The notes: a model not told the origin generated them from the letters alone. A DNA stretch of 64,000 bases from Candidatus Thiosymbion sp. (GCA_018435665.1 JAHDND010000209.1:1-64000), one strand, 5' to 3'; counted from the first letter of the stretch, positions 8,527 to 20,230 are shown. Numbers and translations: made by a program.

Positions 8527-11313
8527 ATGAATCACCAAACGCCACCTGTCGGCCCCGGCCCCGCGGTTCCGGTCTCCCCCGCTCGGCGGGAATTTCTCCG
8601 CCGCACGGGCCTGCTGCTCACCGCCCCCGCCTGGCTAACCGCCTGCGGTGGGCGGGACGGGGACCGGCCGCTTGACACGACTTGTGCCCTGGGGGAGACG
8701 GACAAGGGGGATGGCGCCCCCGTCTACCTGGCCGACTATGAGCCGCCGGCCTTCTTTATCGACGAGATCGAGCTGACCCTCGATATCGGTCCGGGCCTGA
8801 CGCGGGTCCAGTCCCGGCTCGACTGCCGGCGCAATCCCGCGGTCGGTCCGCAACCCCTGGTCCTCGATGGCCGTGAGCTCCAGACCCTCTTCGTCGCCGT
8901 CGATGGTCAGCCGCGCCTCGTCACCGACTGCACCCCGGACAGCACCCGGCTGGTGCTGCGGGAGGTGCCGGACGTCTTCCGCCTGGAGACCATCGTCCAC
9001 ATCGACCCGGAGCGCAATACCAGCCTGGCGGGCCTCTATCCCTCCACCACCGGCTACTTCACCCAGTGCGAGCCGGAGGATTTTCGCCGCATCACCTGGT
9101 TCCCGGACCGGCCGGACCTCATGTCCCGCTATACCGTCACCCTCATCGCCGAGGCCGAGCGCCTGCCCCTGCTGCTGGCCAACGGCAACCTCGTGGCCCA
9201 GGGCCAACTCGCCGACGGGCGTCATTGGACGACCTGGCGGGACCCCTTCAGAAAACCCAGCTACCTCTTCGCCGCCGTGGCCGCGCGGTTGGAGGTGTTG
9301 CGCGACCACTTCGTGACCCTGAGCGGGCGCACCATCGCCTTGGCGGTCTATGTCGAGCCGGGGAAACTGGACCAGTGCGGTTATGCCATGGCGGCCCTGA
9401 AGAAGGCCATGCGCTGGGACGAGGACCGCTTTGGCCTGGAGTGCGACCTCGATCAGTACGCCATCGTCGCGGTCAGCGATTTCAACATGGGGGCCATGGA
9501 GAACAAGGGGCTCAACATTTTCAATACCCTCTATGTCCTGGCCGATCCCCGCACCGCGACCGACCGGGATTTCATGAATATCGACCGGGTGGTCGGGCAT
9601 GAGTATTTTCATAACTGGACGGGCAACCGGGTCACCTGTCGCGACTGGTTCCAGTTGACCCTCAAGGAGGGCCTGACGGTCTTTCGCGAGCAGGAATTCA
9701 CCGCCGACGTCCTGAACCCGGACACCGCCCGCATCGTCGATGTCCGCGCCCTGCGGGCCTACCAGTTTCCCGAGGATGCCAGCCCCATGGCGCATCCCAT
9801 CCGTCCCGCCAGCTATGTCGCCATCGACAACTTTTACACCTCGACGATCTACGACAAGGGCGCGGAAGTGGTGCGCCTGATCCAGACCCTCATCGGCCGG
9901 GAGGCCTTCGGGGCGGGGCTGACGGCGTATCTGCGCCGCCACGACGGGCAGGCGGTGACCTGCGAGGATTTCGTCGCGGCCATGGGGGAGGTCTCGGGAT
10001 TCGATTTCGCGCCCTTCTTGCGCTGGTATGACCAGGCCGGGACCCCCCGGGTGACGGTCAGCGCGGCCTTCGATCCCCAGGCGGGCCGCTACACCCTGAC
10101 CATGACCCAGGCCAACCCCCTGGCCCGGGATGGCCAGCCCTGTCTGATCCCGATCCGCATGACCCTGTTCGGGGCGGATGGCATGGAACTACCCGGCGCC
10201 GACCAGACCCTGCTGCTGCGGGAGAGCCGCCAGAGTTTCAGCTTCGCGGGCTTGAGCGCCGAGCCAACCCCCTCCCTGCTGCGCGGCTTCTCCGCCCCGG
10301 TCATCCTCGACCATGCCTATACGCCCGAACAGTTGATTCTGCTGCTCAATGCCGAGACCGACCCTTTCGCGGCTTGGGAGGCCGGCTACCGGCTGGTGAC
10401 CGATATCCTCCTGGCGGCCACCGTGGCCATCGCCGCCGGCAACGAGCCCCTCTGGCCGGAGGCCTATTTCGCGGTCGTCGGGCAGCTCCTGGCGCAGCGG
10501 GAGACGCGCGGCGCGGCCCTGGTCGCCGAGTGCCTGACCTTGCCCGACGAGGCCAGCCTGACCCAGGCGCTAACCGGGCTGGTGGACCCCGAGGCCCTGC
10601 ACCTGGCCTGGGTCGGCTTCAGCCAGGCGATCGCTTTACGGCGGGAGACCGATTGGTGGACGACCTATGAGCAGCTCGCCCCCCAGGGGCCTTACAACTT
10701 CGATCCAACCGAGATGGGCCGCCGGGCCCTGCGCAACCGCTGCCTGACGTACCTGGCGGAACTGGAGACTGAACCGGCCCTCGCCGCGGCCTGGTCCCAA
10801 TTCCAGGCTGCCGACAACATGACCGACCAGTACGCCGCCCTCGCCGTCCTCAACGATCACGCTAGCCCGCGACGGGAGACGGCCCTGGCCGTCTTCTACG
10901 ATCAGTGGCGGTCAGAGGCGCTGGTCATCGATAAATGGTTCGCCATCCAGGCCGCCAGTCGCTTGCCGGACACCCTGGACCGGGTCAGGGAGCTGACCCA
11001 GCACCCGGATTTTGACTATACCAATCCCAACCGGGCCCTGAGTTTGTTGCATACCTTCGGTAAGAACCTGGTCCTTTTCCATGCGGCGGATGGCGGTGGC
11101 TATGAATTTCTGGGCGAGCAGATTGCCATTATCGACGGCATCAACAGCAGTTCCTCCGCGTATCTGGCCCGGGCCTTCGACTCCTGGCGGCGCTACGACG
11201 CCGGGCGACAGGCCCATTGCCAGCGGGTGTTGGAGGGCTTACGGGATCGACCGGGCCTGTCCAGGGCCCTGCTGGAGGTGGTGAGCAAGTTGCTGGAGGT
11301 CAATCCCGCCTGA
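8527..11313 (+). CDS. pepN: M1-family aminopeptidase N with an apparent Tat lipoprotein signal
   Basis: This zinc metallopeptidase of about 928 residues removes N-terminal amino acids. It has the exopeptidase motif GAMEN (about residue 322), the zinc motif HEYFH (about 358) with the downstream glutamate in KEGLTVFRE, and the long alpha-helical C-terminal domain of bacterial PepN (E. coli about 870 residues). The extra N-terminus contains ARREFLRRTGLLL followed by APAWLTAC, with Cys at residue 40. This reads as a twin-arginine signal with a lipobox, unexpected for a cytoplasmic enzyme. The ATG at 8527 has AAGGA 10 nt upstream; an ATG at 8494 is possible but has no ribosome site. The catalytic domain is certain; the export is inference. 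Confidence 0.9.
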   Translation: MNHQTPPVGPGPAVPVSPARREFLRRTGLLLTAPAWLTACGGRDGDRPLDTTCALGETDKGDGAPVYLADYEPPAFFIDEIELTLDIGPGLTRVQSRLDCRRNPAVGPQPLVLDGRELQTLFVAVDGQPRLVTDCTPDSTRLVLREVPDVFRLETIVHIDPERNTSLAGLYPSTTGYFTQCEPEDFRRITWFPDRPDLMSRYTVTLIAEAERLPLLLANGNLVAQGQLADGRHWTTWRDPFRKPSYLFAAVAARLEVLRDHFVTLSGRTIALAVYVEPGKLDQCGYAMAALKKAMRWDEDRFGLECDLDQYAIVAVSDFNMGAMENKGLNIFNTLYVLADPRTATDRDFMNIDRVVGHEYFHNWTGNRVTCRDWFQLTLKEGLTVFREQEFTADVLNPDTARIVDVRALRAYQFPEDASPMAHPIRPASYVAIDNFYTSTIYDKGAEVVRLIQTLIGREAFGAGLTAYLRRHDGQAVTCEDFVAAMGEVSGFDFAPFLRWYDQAGTPRVTVSAAFDPQAGRYTLTMTQANPLARDGQPCLIPIRMTLFGADGMELPGADQTLLLRESRQSFSFAGLSAEPTPSLLRGFSAPVILDHAYTPEQLILLLNAETDPFAAWEAGYRLVTDILLAATVAIAAGNEPLWPEAYFAVVGQLLAQRETRGAALVAECLTLPDEASLTQALTGLVDPEALHLAWVGFSQAIALRRETDWWTTYEQLAPQGPYNFDPTEMGRRALRNRCLTYLAELETEPALAAAWSQFQAADNMTDQYAALAVLNDHASPRRETALAVFYDQWRSEALVIDKWFAIQAASRLPDTLDRVRELTQHPDFDYTNPNRALSLLHTFGKNLVLFHAADGGGYEFLGEQIAIIDGINSSSSAYLARAFDSWRRYDAGRQAHCQRVLEGLRDRPGLSRALLEVVSKLLEVNPA

Positions 11314-11365
11314 GGCTGGCTGCCAATCCATGCTCATGCCGGGCTGAAGCCGGAAGGTCTACCAG

Positions 11366-11500
11366 TCAGATCTCAGTTTTCAGCGTGGATCTTGAGGGCG
11401 GTCAGGTGGTACTGGGGCGCCTTGCTCAGGTCCCCAAGGACAGGATGACCGCATCCTTGCGGTCGGCATCCCGCCACCACCACCCCTCCCGCACCTGCAC
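11366..11500. repeat. Divergent copy of the dispersed palindromic repeat family (copy E)
   Basis: The stretch beginning TCTCAGTTTTCAGCG and continuing GAGGGCGGTCAGGTGG resembles the left arm of the copies near 15494, 20058 and 34079. A GACCGCA-TCCT-TGCGGTC hairpin (11447-11464) matches their core hairpin. The right arm is not clearly recognisable. It occupies the space between convergent pepN and norB (11314-11566), where I see no gene. Confidence 0.4.
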
Positions 11501-11566
11501 AACTGGAGCATGGCAGAGGCATGGTGGAGGGATGCGGGTGGGTGGTTTCCTCGGGTTCTCAGCTGA

Positions 11567-13000
11567 TCAGGCGATGGCCGCGGCGGTTCCGCCGTTGCCC
11601 TTGAGCGCCTGATCGACGGCGGCGCTGGTCAAACCTGGCTCCTTGCTGGCGACGAAGAAACTCCAGATGTAGAGGACCAGGCCGATCAGGAACACCAGGC
11701 CGGTCAGTTCACGCAGCCAGTAGAAGATGGCGATCTTGTCCTGGACCAGCATGAACTGCATGGGGGCGTCGCTGAAGCGTTGCAGGTAGACCTGGAGGAT
11801 GCCGGCGGCGGTGAGGAAGAGGGTGATGAAGACCATGGACACCGTCATCAGCCAGAAGGACCACATCTCCAGCACCTGGGAGCGCTGGCTGTTGGCCTCG
11901 CGGCCGTTCATGATCGGCATGGCATAGGAGATGATGGCCAGGACGATCATGACATAGGCGCCGTAGAAGGCCATGTGGCCGTGAGCGGCGGTGATCTGGG
12001 TGCCGTGGGTGTAGTAGTTGACCGGGGACAGGGTGTGGAGGAAGCCCCAGACGCCGGCGCCGAGGAAGGCCATGACCGCGGTCCCCAGGGCCCAAAGCAT
12101 GGCGGCCTTGTTGGGGTGATTGCGGCGACGCCGGTTGACCATGTTGAAGGCGAAGACGGTCATCATGAAGAAGGGGATGGGCTCCATGGCGGAGAAGATG
12201 GAACCCCACCACTGCCAGTATTCCGGGGTGCCGATCCAATAGTAGTGGTGACCGGTACCAATGATGCCGGTGATCAGGGTCATGGCGATGATGACGTAGA
12301 GCCACTTCTCCACCACCTCGCGGTCGACGCCGGTGGTCTTGATCAGCACGAAGGCGAGGATGGAGCCGAGGATGAGTTCCCAGACGCCCTCGACCCAGAG
12401 ATGCACCACCCACCACCAAAAGTACTTGTCCAGCACCAGATTGGTCGGGTTGTAGAAGGAGAAGAGGAAGAAGACCGCCAGGCCCACCAGGCCGATGAGC
12501 AGGACCAGGTTGACGACGGTCTTGCGGCCCGTGAGGATGGTGCCGCCGATATTGAACAGGAAGGCGAGGGCGACGATGACGATACCGATCTTGGTGATGG
12601 TCGGCTGTTCCAGGAACTCGCGACCCATGGTCGGCAGCAGTTCATTGCCAGTCATCTTGGCCAGGCCGGCATAGGGCACGAAGAGATAGCCGACCACGGT
12701 CAGGGCCGCGGCGACCAGGAAGATCCAGAACATGAGCTTGGCCAGCCAGGGGGCGATGAGATCGCGCTCCGCCTCCTCCGGCACCAGGTAGTAGGCGGCG
12801 CCCATGAAGCCCATGAGCAACCAGACGATCAGGGCGTTGGTGTGGACCATGCGGGCCACGTTGAAGGGGATGGCGGGGAAGAGGAAGTCCCCGATGACGT
12901 ATTGCAGGCCCATGATGAGGCCAAAGAGGATCTGGGCGGCGAAGAGGGCGATGGCGGCGATGAAGTAAAGCCGCGCCACGCCTTGGGAGGGATATTTCAT
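11567..13000 (-). CDS. norB: Nitric oxide reductase subunit B (cNor type)
   Basis: NorB is the catalytic membrane subunit that reduces two NO to N2O at a heme b3 / non-heme iron site. The 477-residue protein has twelve or so membrane helices and the family's conserved histidines: MVHTNALIVW early, WWWVVHLWVEGVWE and GTGHHYYWIG in the middle, and AAHGHMAFYGAYV later. The absence of a fused N-terminal quinol domain and the upstream norC show that it is the cytochrome c-dependent type. It is co-transcribed with norC from the FNR-type box at 13628. Confidence 0.97.
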   Translation of the reverse strand: MKYPSQGVARLYFIAAIALFAAQILFGLIMGLQYVIGDFLFPAIPFNVARMVHTNALIVWLLMGFMGAAYYLVPEEAERDLIAPWLAKLMFWIFLVAAALTVVGYLFVPYAGLAKMTGNELLPTMGREFLEQPTITKIGIVIVALAFLFNIGGTILTGRKTVVNLVLLIGLVGLAVFFLFSFYNPTNLVLDKYFWWWVVHLWVEGVWELILGSILAFVLIKTTGVDREVVEKWLYVIIAMTLITGIIGTGHHYYWIGTPEYWQWWGSIFSAMEPIPFFMMTVFAFNMVNRRRRNHPNKAAMLWALGTAVMAFLGAGVWGFLHTLSPVNYYTHGTQITAAHGHMAFYGAYVMIVLAIISYAMPIMNGREANSQRSQVLEMWSFWLMTVSMVFITLFLTAAGILQVYLQRFSDAPMQFMLVQDKIAIFYWLRELTGLVFLIGLVLYIWSFFVASKEPGLTSAAVDQALKGNGGTAAAIA

Positions 13001-13074
13001 GACGAATGAACTCCTGGGAAGGGGGATGCGATCAGCCCGAGCCCGATGGGTCCGAGGGGCACGAGGGGCGAATG

Positions 13075-13110
13075 AAGCCCAATGAGCCCGATGAGCCCGT
13101 TGAGCCGGAT
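13075..13110. repeat. Tandem 9-bp units in the norC-norB spacer
   Basis: Three consecutive nonamers, GAGCCCGAT, GAGCCCGTT and GAGCCGGAT (13084-13110), follow a decayed unit, in the 109-nt spacer between norC and norB. The last unit touches the norC stop codon. The long spacer is unusual for the tightly coupled norCB pair. Confidence 0.5.
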
Positions 13111-13562
13111 CAGCCCTGCTTGTTGGGCGGCCAGCCGGCGGTATTGATCTCGGAGGCGTACTTCAGGAACTGGGCGATGGCCTCCAGTTGGTCCGGGGCG
13201 AAATTGAACTGGGGCATGCTGCGGCGGCCGGGGATGCCCTCGGCGGGGCGGCTCTGGATGAAGGCCTTGATGGCCTCCGTGTTGTTGCCGAACCGCACGT
13301 AGACGTTGCCCAGTTCCGGGGCGAAGTAGGCGCCTTCCCCGAGCAGGGAGTGACAGCCGATGCAGTTGTTTTCCTCCCACAGCGCCTTGCCGTGGGCGAT
13401 CTGGCGACCGAGTTCGGTGTTGGGGTCCAGCACCTCGCGCCGGTCACGCTCGGGCAGGGCCATGCTGGTGTCGAAGGTCAACGCCAGGAAGAGCAGGAAG
13501 AAAAATACGGAACCACCATAAAAGATGTTCCGTGCCATGGTTTTGGTAAAGGTCTGGGCCAT
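13110..13562 (-). CDS. norC: Nitric oxide reductase subunit C (cytochrome c)
   Basis: NorC is the membrane-anchored cytochrome c that passes electrons to NorB. The 150-residue protein has one N-terminal membrane helix (about residues 13-32) that acts as an uncleaved anchor, a single heme site CIGCH near residue 68, and the conserved SLLGEGAYFAPELGNVY region after it. The distal methionine is probably the one in RSMPQF. It is the first gene of the norCB operon, with an FNR/Dnr box centred about 72 nt upstream of its ATG. Confidence 0.97.
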   Translation of the reverse strand: MAQTFTKTMARNIFYGGSVFFFLLFLALTFDTSMALPERDRREVLDPNTELGRQIAHGKALWEENNCIGCHSLLGEGAYFAPELGNVYVRFGNNTEAIKAFIQSRPAEGIPGRRSMPQFNFAPDQLEAIAQFLKYASEINTAGWPPNKQG

Positions 13563-13627
13563 GTTTCGGGGTCCTCTGTTAGCAGTTGGGCCGGTAGCTA
13601 TTGCAGAGGAAGGACCCCGCCTGAACC

Positions 13628-13641
13628 TTGATCAAAGTCAA
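13628..13641. promoter_or_regulatory. FNR/Dnr-type box upstream of norCB
   Basis: TTGATCAAAGTCAA matches the FNR/Dnr consensus and has the same GTCAA right half as the nirS box. It lies between the stop of the ydhR-like gene and norC, both on the minus strand. It is therefore placed to drive norCB, with the transcription start expected near 13593 if the box is at -41.5. Confidence 0.75.
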
Positions 13642-13642
13642 G

Positions 13643-13960
13643 TCAGTTTTGGCCCCCAGCCAGCGGGGCCTGGTTGATCGCGGACAAGGGACCATTGATT
13701 TCGAACAGCTTGCCATTGACCTGGGTGATGCCAAAGCCCAGCAGCCGCGCCCGATGCTTGGCCAGATAGGTCGCGGCGCTGGCCTGGTCGGTGAAGAGAT
13801 AGATGCCTCCCGCCTCGGCGGTGGCGGGATTTTCGGTCCAGATCTTCCAGATCAGGCCCGGCTCCTGGGCGATGGAGGTGGCGAGGTCCTGAAGGGCGGC
13901 GCTCATCTCGGCGCCCCAGGGACCCTGGAAGGAAAAGTCGATCTGCAGGATGACGGCCAT
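13643..13960 (-). CDS. YdhR-like putative monooxygenase (ABM-fold)
   Basis: The 105-residue protein resembles the YdhR family of dimeric ferredoxin-like alpha/beta proteins. It has an N-terminal strand AVILQIDFSF, the middle motif PGLIWKIWTENPATAEAGGIYLF, and helix ASAATYLAKHRARL. YdhR is related to antibiotic biosynthesis monooxygenases, but its substrate is unknown. The gene sits between nnrS and norC on the same strand, so it may be induced with the denitrification genes. Its stop codon is two bases from the norC FNR-type box. Confidence 0.75.
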   Translation of the reverse strand: MAVILQIDFSFQGPWGAEMSAALQDLATSIAQEPGLIWKIWTENPATAEAGGIYLFTDQASAATYLAKHRARLLGFGITQVNGKLFEINGPLSAINQAPLAGGQN

Positions 13961-14012
13961 GGTGACCTCAGGGATAGCGGCTGGGAAAAGGCGAAGGATA
14001 AATGATCAGCAT

Positions 14013-14034
14013 CCGCCAAGAAGCATCTTGGCGG
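14013..14034. other. Perfect 9-bp stem-loop upstream of the ydhR-like gene
   Basis: CCGCCAAGA and TCTTGGCGG flank an AGCA loop. It lies in the 223-nt gap between nnrS and the ydhR-like gene (13961-14183). No T-run follows on either strand, so its role (attenuator, RNA processing or chance) is open. Otherwise the gap holds no gene I can support. Confidence 0.45.
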
Positions 14035-14157
14035 GTAGTCTGGGCGGGTAGGTTGCTTTAAGAAATCCTCATAATCAGGGGCATGGCGCGCCCCCTGATG
14101 GCAGTTGGCGTGAAACACGCCAGGGAAACCTTGCATCTGCTGGGCTGTGATGGTGCA

Positions 14158-14176
14158 GGGGGCGGCCTTGGCCCCC
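14158..14176 (-). terminator. Possible terminator hairpin downstream of nnrS
   Basis: GGGGGC and GCCCCC flank a seven-base loop eight bases beyond the nnrS stop codon on the minus strand. There is no T-tract, so intrinsic termination would be weak. Confidence 0.35.
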
Positions 14177-14183
14177 AGGACCC

Positions 14184-15347
14184 TTAGCCCGGCCGGCCAT
14201 CGACCCGCGGTTGGATGAGCATGGGGCCATAGATACCGAGGAAGAGGGCGAAGGCCAGGACCCAGAGCCCGCCCGAGATCCCCAGCCACAGGTGGTAATC
14301 CCCGGGCCACAGCAGGGGCGGGAAGACCCGTGTCAGGGCGGCCAGGTTGATGATCACGAAGGCCAGGCTGGTCGCGGGGGAGGCGCGCATGTCGCGACCC
14401 GTGTGCCCCAGGGTCACCCGCGCCACCATGCCTAGGGTGAAGACCCCGATACCGCCGACGGTCAGGGCATGCAGGGCGGGGAAGGGAGGGAGCAGCCCCA
14501 GGGCCGCCAGGCCATCCAGGACCAAACCCAGGATCAACCAGAGATAGCCGGCGTATAGCACCCCGAGCATGGGATTGCGCCAGGCCCGGGGGTCATGCCA
14601 TCCCCCCAGGCGTACGGCCTGAAGCGCGGCCAGGACGAGGAGCAGCGCCCCGCCCAGCGGGCTGGCGGGCCAGGACAGATGGATGAGGGCGATGACCGGG
14701 GCCAGGACGAAGGTCGCGGTCTCCACCCAGGGCCGGGTAAGGGGCTTGCAGCCGGGGATGGCGCTCTGGGTGAAGAAGGGCATGATGCGCCCGGCCACCA
14801 GCCAAAGGGTCAGGAGGGTCAGATCCAGCATCAGCCGGGAGCCACGACTGGCGGTCGCCGCCGTCAGGCCCAGGGCCTGGGCGTGGACCAGCAGGTTGGC
14901 CAGGGTCATGCTGGCCAGCAAGGCGAGAAAGGCGCGATTGACCTTGTTCTTGCCCTGCCAGAGTGGCGGGAGCAGGGCCCAGGCCAGGGCGGGGAAGAAG
15001 GCCAGGTCGAGGAGGGCCAGGAGCGCGTGGGGCAGGGACAGGAAGGGTCCCAGGCGGGCCACCAGCCAGAGCAGGACCAGGGCCCCCAGCCGGGCCCCGG
15101 TGGGGGTGTCGATACCGGTCCAGTTGCGCGCCGCCGTGAGCAGGAAGCCGGCGATCACCGCCCCGACGTAGCCGAAGAGCATTTCGTGGGCATGCCACGC
15201 CGTGCCCCCCAGGTAGCCATCCCCGGGCAGCAGACCCCAGAGCCGCGCCAGCCAGACCACCATGGCCAGCAGGGCCAGGACGCCGGCGCCGAGGAAGAAG
15301 GGACGAAACCCCAAAGCCAGGAGGGGATGGGGCCCGGGTCGGGTCAT
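14184..15347 (-). CDS. nnrS: NnrS family protein
   Basis: NnrS is a polytopic heme- and copper-containing membrane protein associated with denitrification and resistance to nitrosative stress. The protein of about 387 residues has roughly twelve hydrophobic segments and starts with the family motif HPLLALGFRPFFLGAG. It also has the conserved WHAHEMLFGYVGAVIAGFLLTA region and HALTVGGIGVFTLGMVARVTLGHTGR near the C-terminus. I chose the ATG at 15347 because a start at 15407 would lie upstream of the transcription start predicted from the FNR box at 15430-15443. Confidence 0.93.
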   Translation of the reverse strand: MTRPGPHPLLALGFRPFFLGAGVLALLAMVVWLARLWGLLPGDGYLGGTAWHAHEMLFGYVGAVIAGFLLTAARNWTGIDTPTGARLGALVLLWLVARLGPFLSLPHALLALLDLAFFPALAWALLPPLWQGKNKVNRAFLALLASMTLANLLVHAQALGLTAATASRGSRLMLDLTLLTLWLVAGRIMPFFTQSAIPGCKPLTRPWVETATFVLAPVIALIHLSWPASPLGGALLLVLAALQAVRLGGWHDPRAWRNPMLGVLYAGYLWLILGLVLDGLAALGLLPPFPALHALTVGGIGVFTLGMVARVTLGHTGRDMRASPATSLAFVIINLAALTRVFPPLLWPGDYHLWLGISGGLWVLAFALFLGIYGPMLIQPRVDGRPG

Positions 15348-15429
15348 GGGTGATGCAGTAGCCAAGTGTCTATCTCCATTGAAAAAAACCAGGGATGCTA
15401 GCAGCATATCGCCCTGCTGGCGATGGGCC

Positions 15430-15443
15430 TTGACGCATGTCAA
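15430..15443. promoter_or_regulatory. FNR/Dnr-type box upstream of nnrS
   Basis: TTGACGCATGTCAA has perfectly symmetric TTGAC/GTCAA half sites. It is centred about 90 nt upstream of the nnrS ATG. A box at -41.5 would start transcription near 15395. Together with the nirS and norC sites it suggests one regulator of the FNR/Dnr family. Confidence 0.65.
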
Positions 15444-15493
15444 ATCGCTCCGTGCCAAGGTTACCAGAGCGGGTTTTGTAGACAGGGCGCATC

Positions 15494-15718
15494 TATACCT
15501 ATCGCAATTCAGGTTTCGGCGTTGTGTAAGGGAGGGTCGGGTGGCGGCTTGGCGGGGGACGCCGTAAATACGTCCCTGTAGGCTTGACGACCGCCTCCCT
15601 GCGGTCGACACCCCCGCCAGCCGCCACCCGACCCTCCCCACCGAGGCCGAGATAAAAAATCGGATGCGCATAACGGGGAGAACCGGGAAAGCCGAACAGA
15701 GTCTGGCGATGTCGATAA
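15494..15718. repeat. Dispersed palindromic repeat, copy A
   Basis: This is a large imperfect inverted repeat in the nnrS-dnaE intergenic space. The left arm runs TATCGCAATTCAGG, then GGAGGGTCGGGTGGCGGC. The right side carries GCCGCCACCCGACCCTCC (the arm in reverse) and ends near CGATGTCGATAAAA. The core includes a GACCGC / GCGGTC hairpin and is inverted relative to copy C. The right end looks extended, as if two tips were stacked. The element lies directly upstream of dnaE, so dnaE transcription must start in or close to it. Confidence 0.75.
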
Positions 15719-15760
15719 AATGGAATCATCGCCCCCAGCCCCTGTGAGCCCCGTCCCCGC

Positions 15761-19294
<3,534 letters not shown>

Positions 19295-19433
19295 GTGTCA
19301 GGCAGGATGATGTGCCCGGCCGAGGCTGAGACGCATATCCTGGAACTGGACCATGCCCTGACCAGAAAAAAGGCTTCCTGATTGAGCAGGTTAGGGAGTT
19401 AACCTGATCGTCGGGTTCCTTGTCCTTCGCCCA

Positions 19434-20021
19434 TCATGTGGCGGACGGATTGGCGGGAGCCGGGAATACCACGTCCTCATAGAGGGCATCGACCGCGCAG
19501 CGGAAACCGATACAAGCGAGTTCCAGTTGCCCATCCGGCGCCACGGGGGCCAGCAGCCAGCCATCGGGCTGGCGGCGAAAGACTTCCACCGCCCGGCGGC
19601 GCGAGTCCATCAACAGGTATTCTGTGAGGCTATCCAGGGTGCGGTAGGCGGCGAATTTGTCCCCCCGGTCGTAGGCCTCGGTGGACTCCGACAACACCTC
19701 GCAGATCAGAGACGGGTGGCGCTTGGCCAAGGGTTCGGAGGCGTCCCGGCCGTCACAGGTAACGAAGACATCCGGGTAGAAGAAGGCATCGGCGGCCTCC
19801 ACCCGCAGTTTCATGTCGGCGATATAGACCCGACAGGGGCCCCCGCGAACCTGAGCCCGCAGCAGGGCCGCAAAATTCAAGGCAATGGTGGCATGCTCTT
19901 CGGTGGCCCCAGGCATGGCGAAGACCTCGCCGGCAACAAACTCGTGGCGGATGGGGGAGATGGCCTCACCGGCTAGATAATCGTCGGCGGTAATCGCGTA
20001 AACCCGGGCGAGATTGGACAT
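19434..20021 (-). CDS. Uma2 family (DUF820) putative endonuclease
   Basis: The 195-residue protein has the PD-(D/E)XK-like fold signature of the Uma2/DUF820 family: the N-terminal EFVAGEVFAMPGATEEHATIA, then YIADMKLRVE, YPDVFVTCD and SLICEVLSEST followed by DKFAAYRTL. Members are abundant in cyanobacteria and some proteobacteria; their cellular role is unclear, and nuclease activity is predicted from the fold. It stands alone between dnaE and ppsA, flanked by a palindromic repeat copy, which is consistent with an accessory, mobile gene. Confidence 0.85.
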   Translation of the reverse strand: MSNLARVYAITADDYLAGEAISPIRHEFVAGEVFAMPGATEEHATIALNFAALLRAQVRGGPCRVYIADMKLRVEAADAFFYPDVFVTCDGRDASEPLAKRHPSLICEVLSESTEAYDRGDKFAAYRTLDSLTEYLLMDSRRRAVEVFRRQPDGWLLAPVAPDGQLELACIGFRCAVDALYEDVVFPAPANPSAT

Positions 20022-20057
20022 AACGGCTCCTGGTCTTGAACGGAGATTAGCCCGATT

Positions 20058-20230
20058 ATAGATGACGCATTTCAGTTTTCGGCAGCGACGAGAGGAGGGC
20101 CAAGGGCATCTGGCGGGGGCGCCGACTGCAGGAATGCGGTCGGCACCCCTTCAGGGAGGTATTTAGGTTGTCCCCCACGGACGCCAGCCGACCCGGGGAA
20201 ACCGAAAATTGATGGGCGATGGCGATAAAG
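20058..20230. repeat. Dispersed palindromic repeat, copy B
   Basis: This copy has the same architecture as copies A and C. The left tip is GACGCATTTCAGTTTTCGGC, the right tip is AACCGAAAATTGATGGGCGATGG, and the core hairpin is GCCGACTGCAGG-AATGCGGTCGGC. The arms are more diverged, with GGAGGGCCAAGGGCATCTGGCGG in place of GGAGGGTCGGGTGGCG. It lies between the start of the Uma2 gene and the stop of ppsA. Confidence 0.7.

Noticed and set aside
12997..13380. Minus frame reading NGLIGLIGLHSPLVPLGP across the norC-norB spacer
   Set aside because: This is the tandem 9-bp repeat read in the wrong frame of norC.
13903..14310. Minus-strand open frame between nnrS and the ydhR-like gene, with MQGFPGVFHANCHQGAR from 14136
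   Set aside because: It overlaps the ends of both neighbours in another frame. The only intergenic portion is about 60 codons with no family match and no ribosome site.
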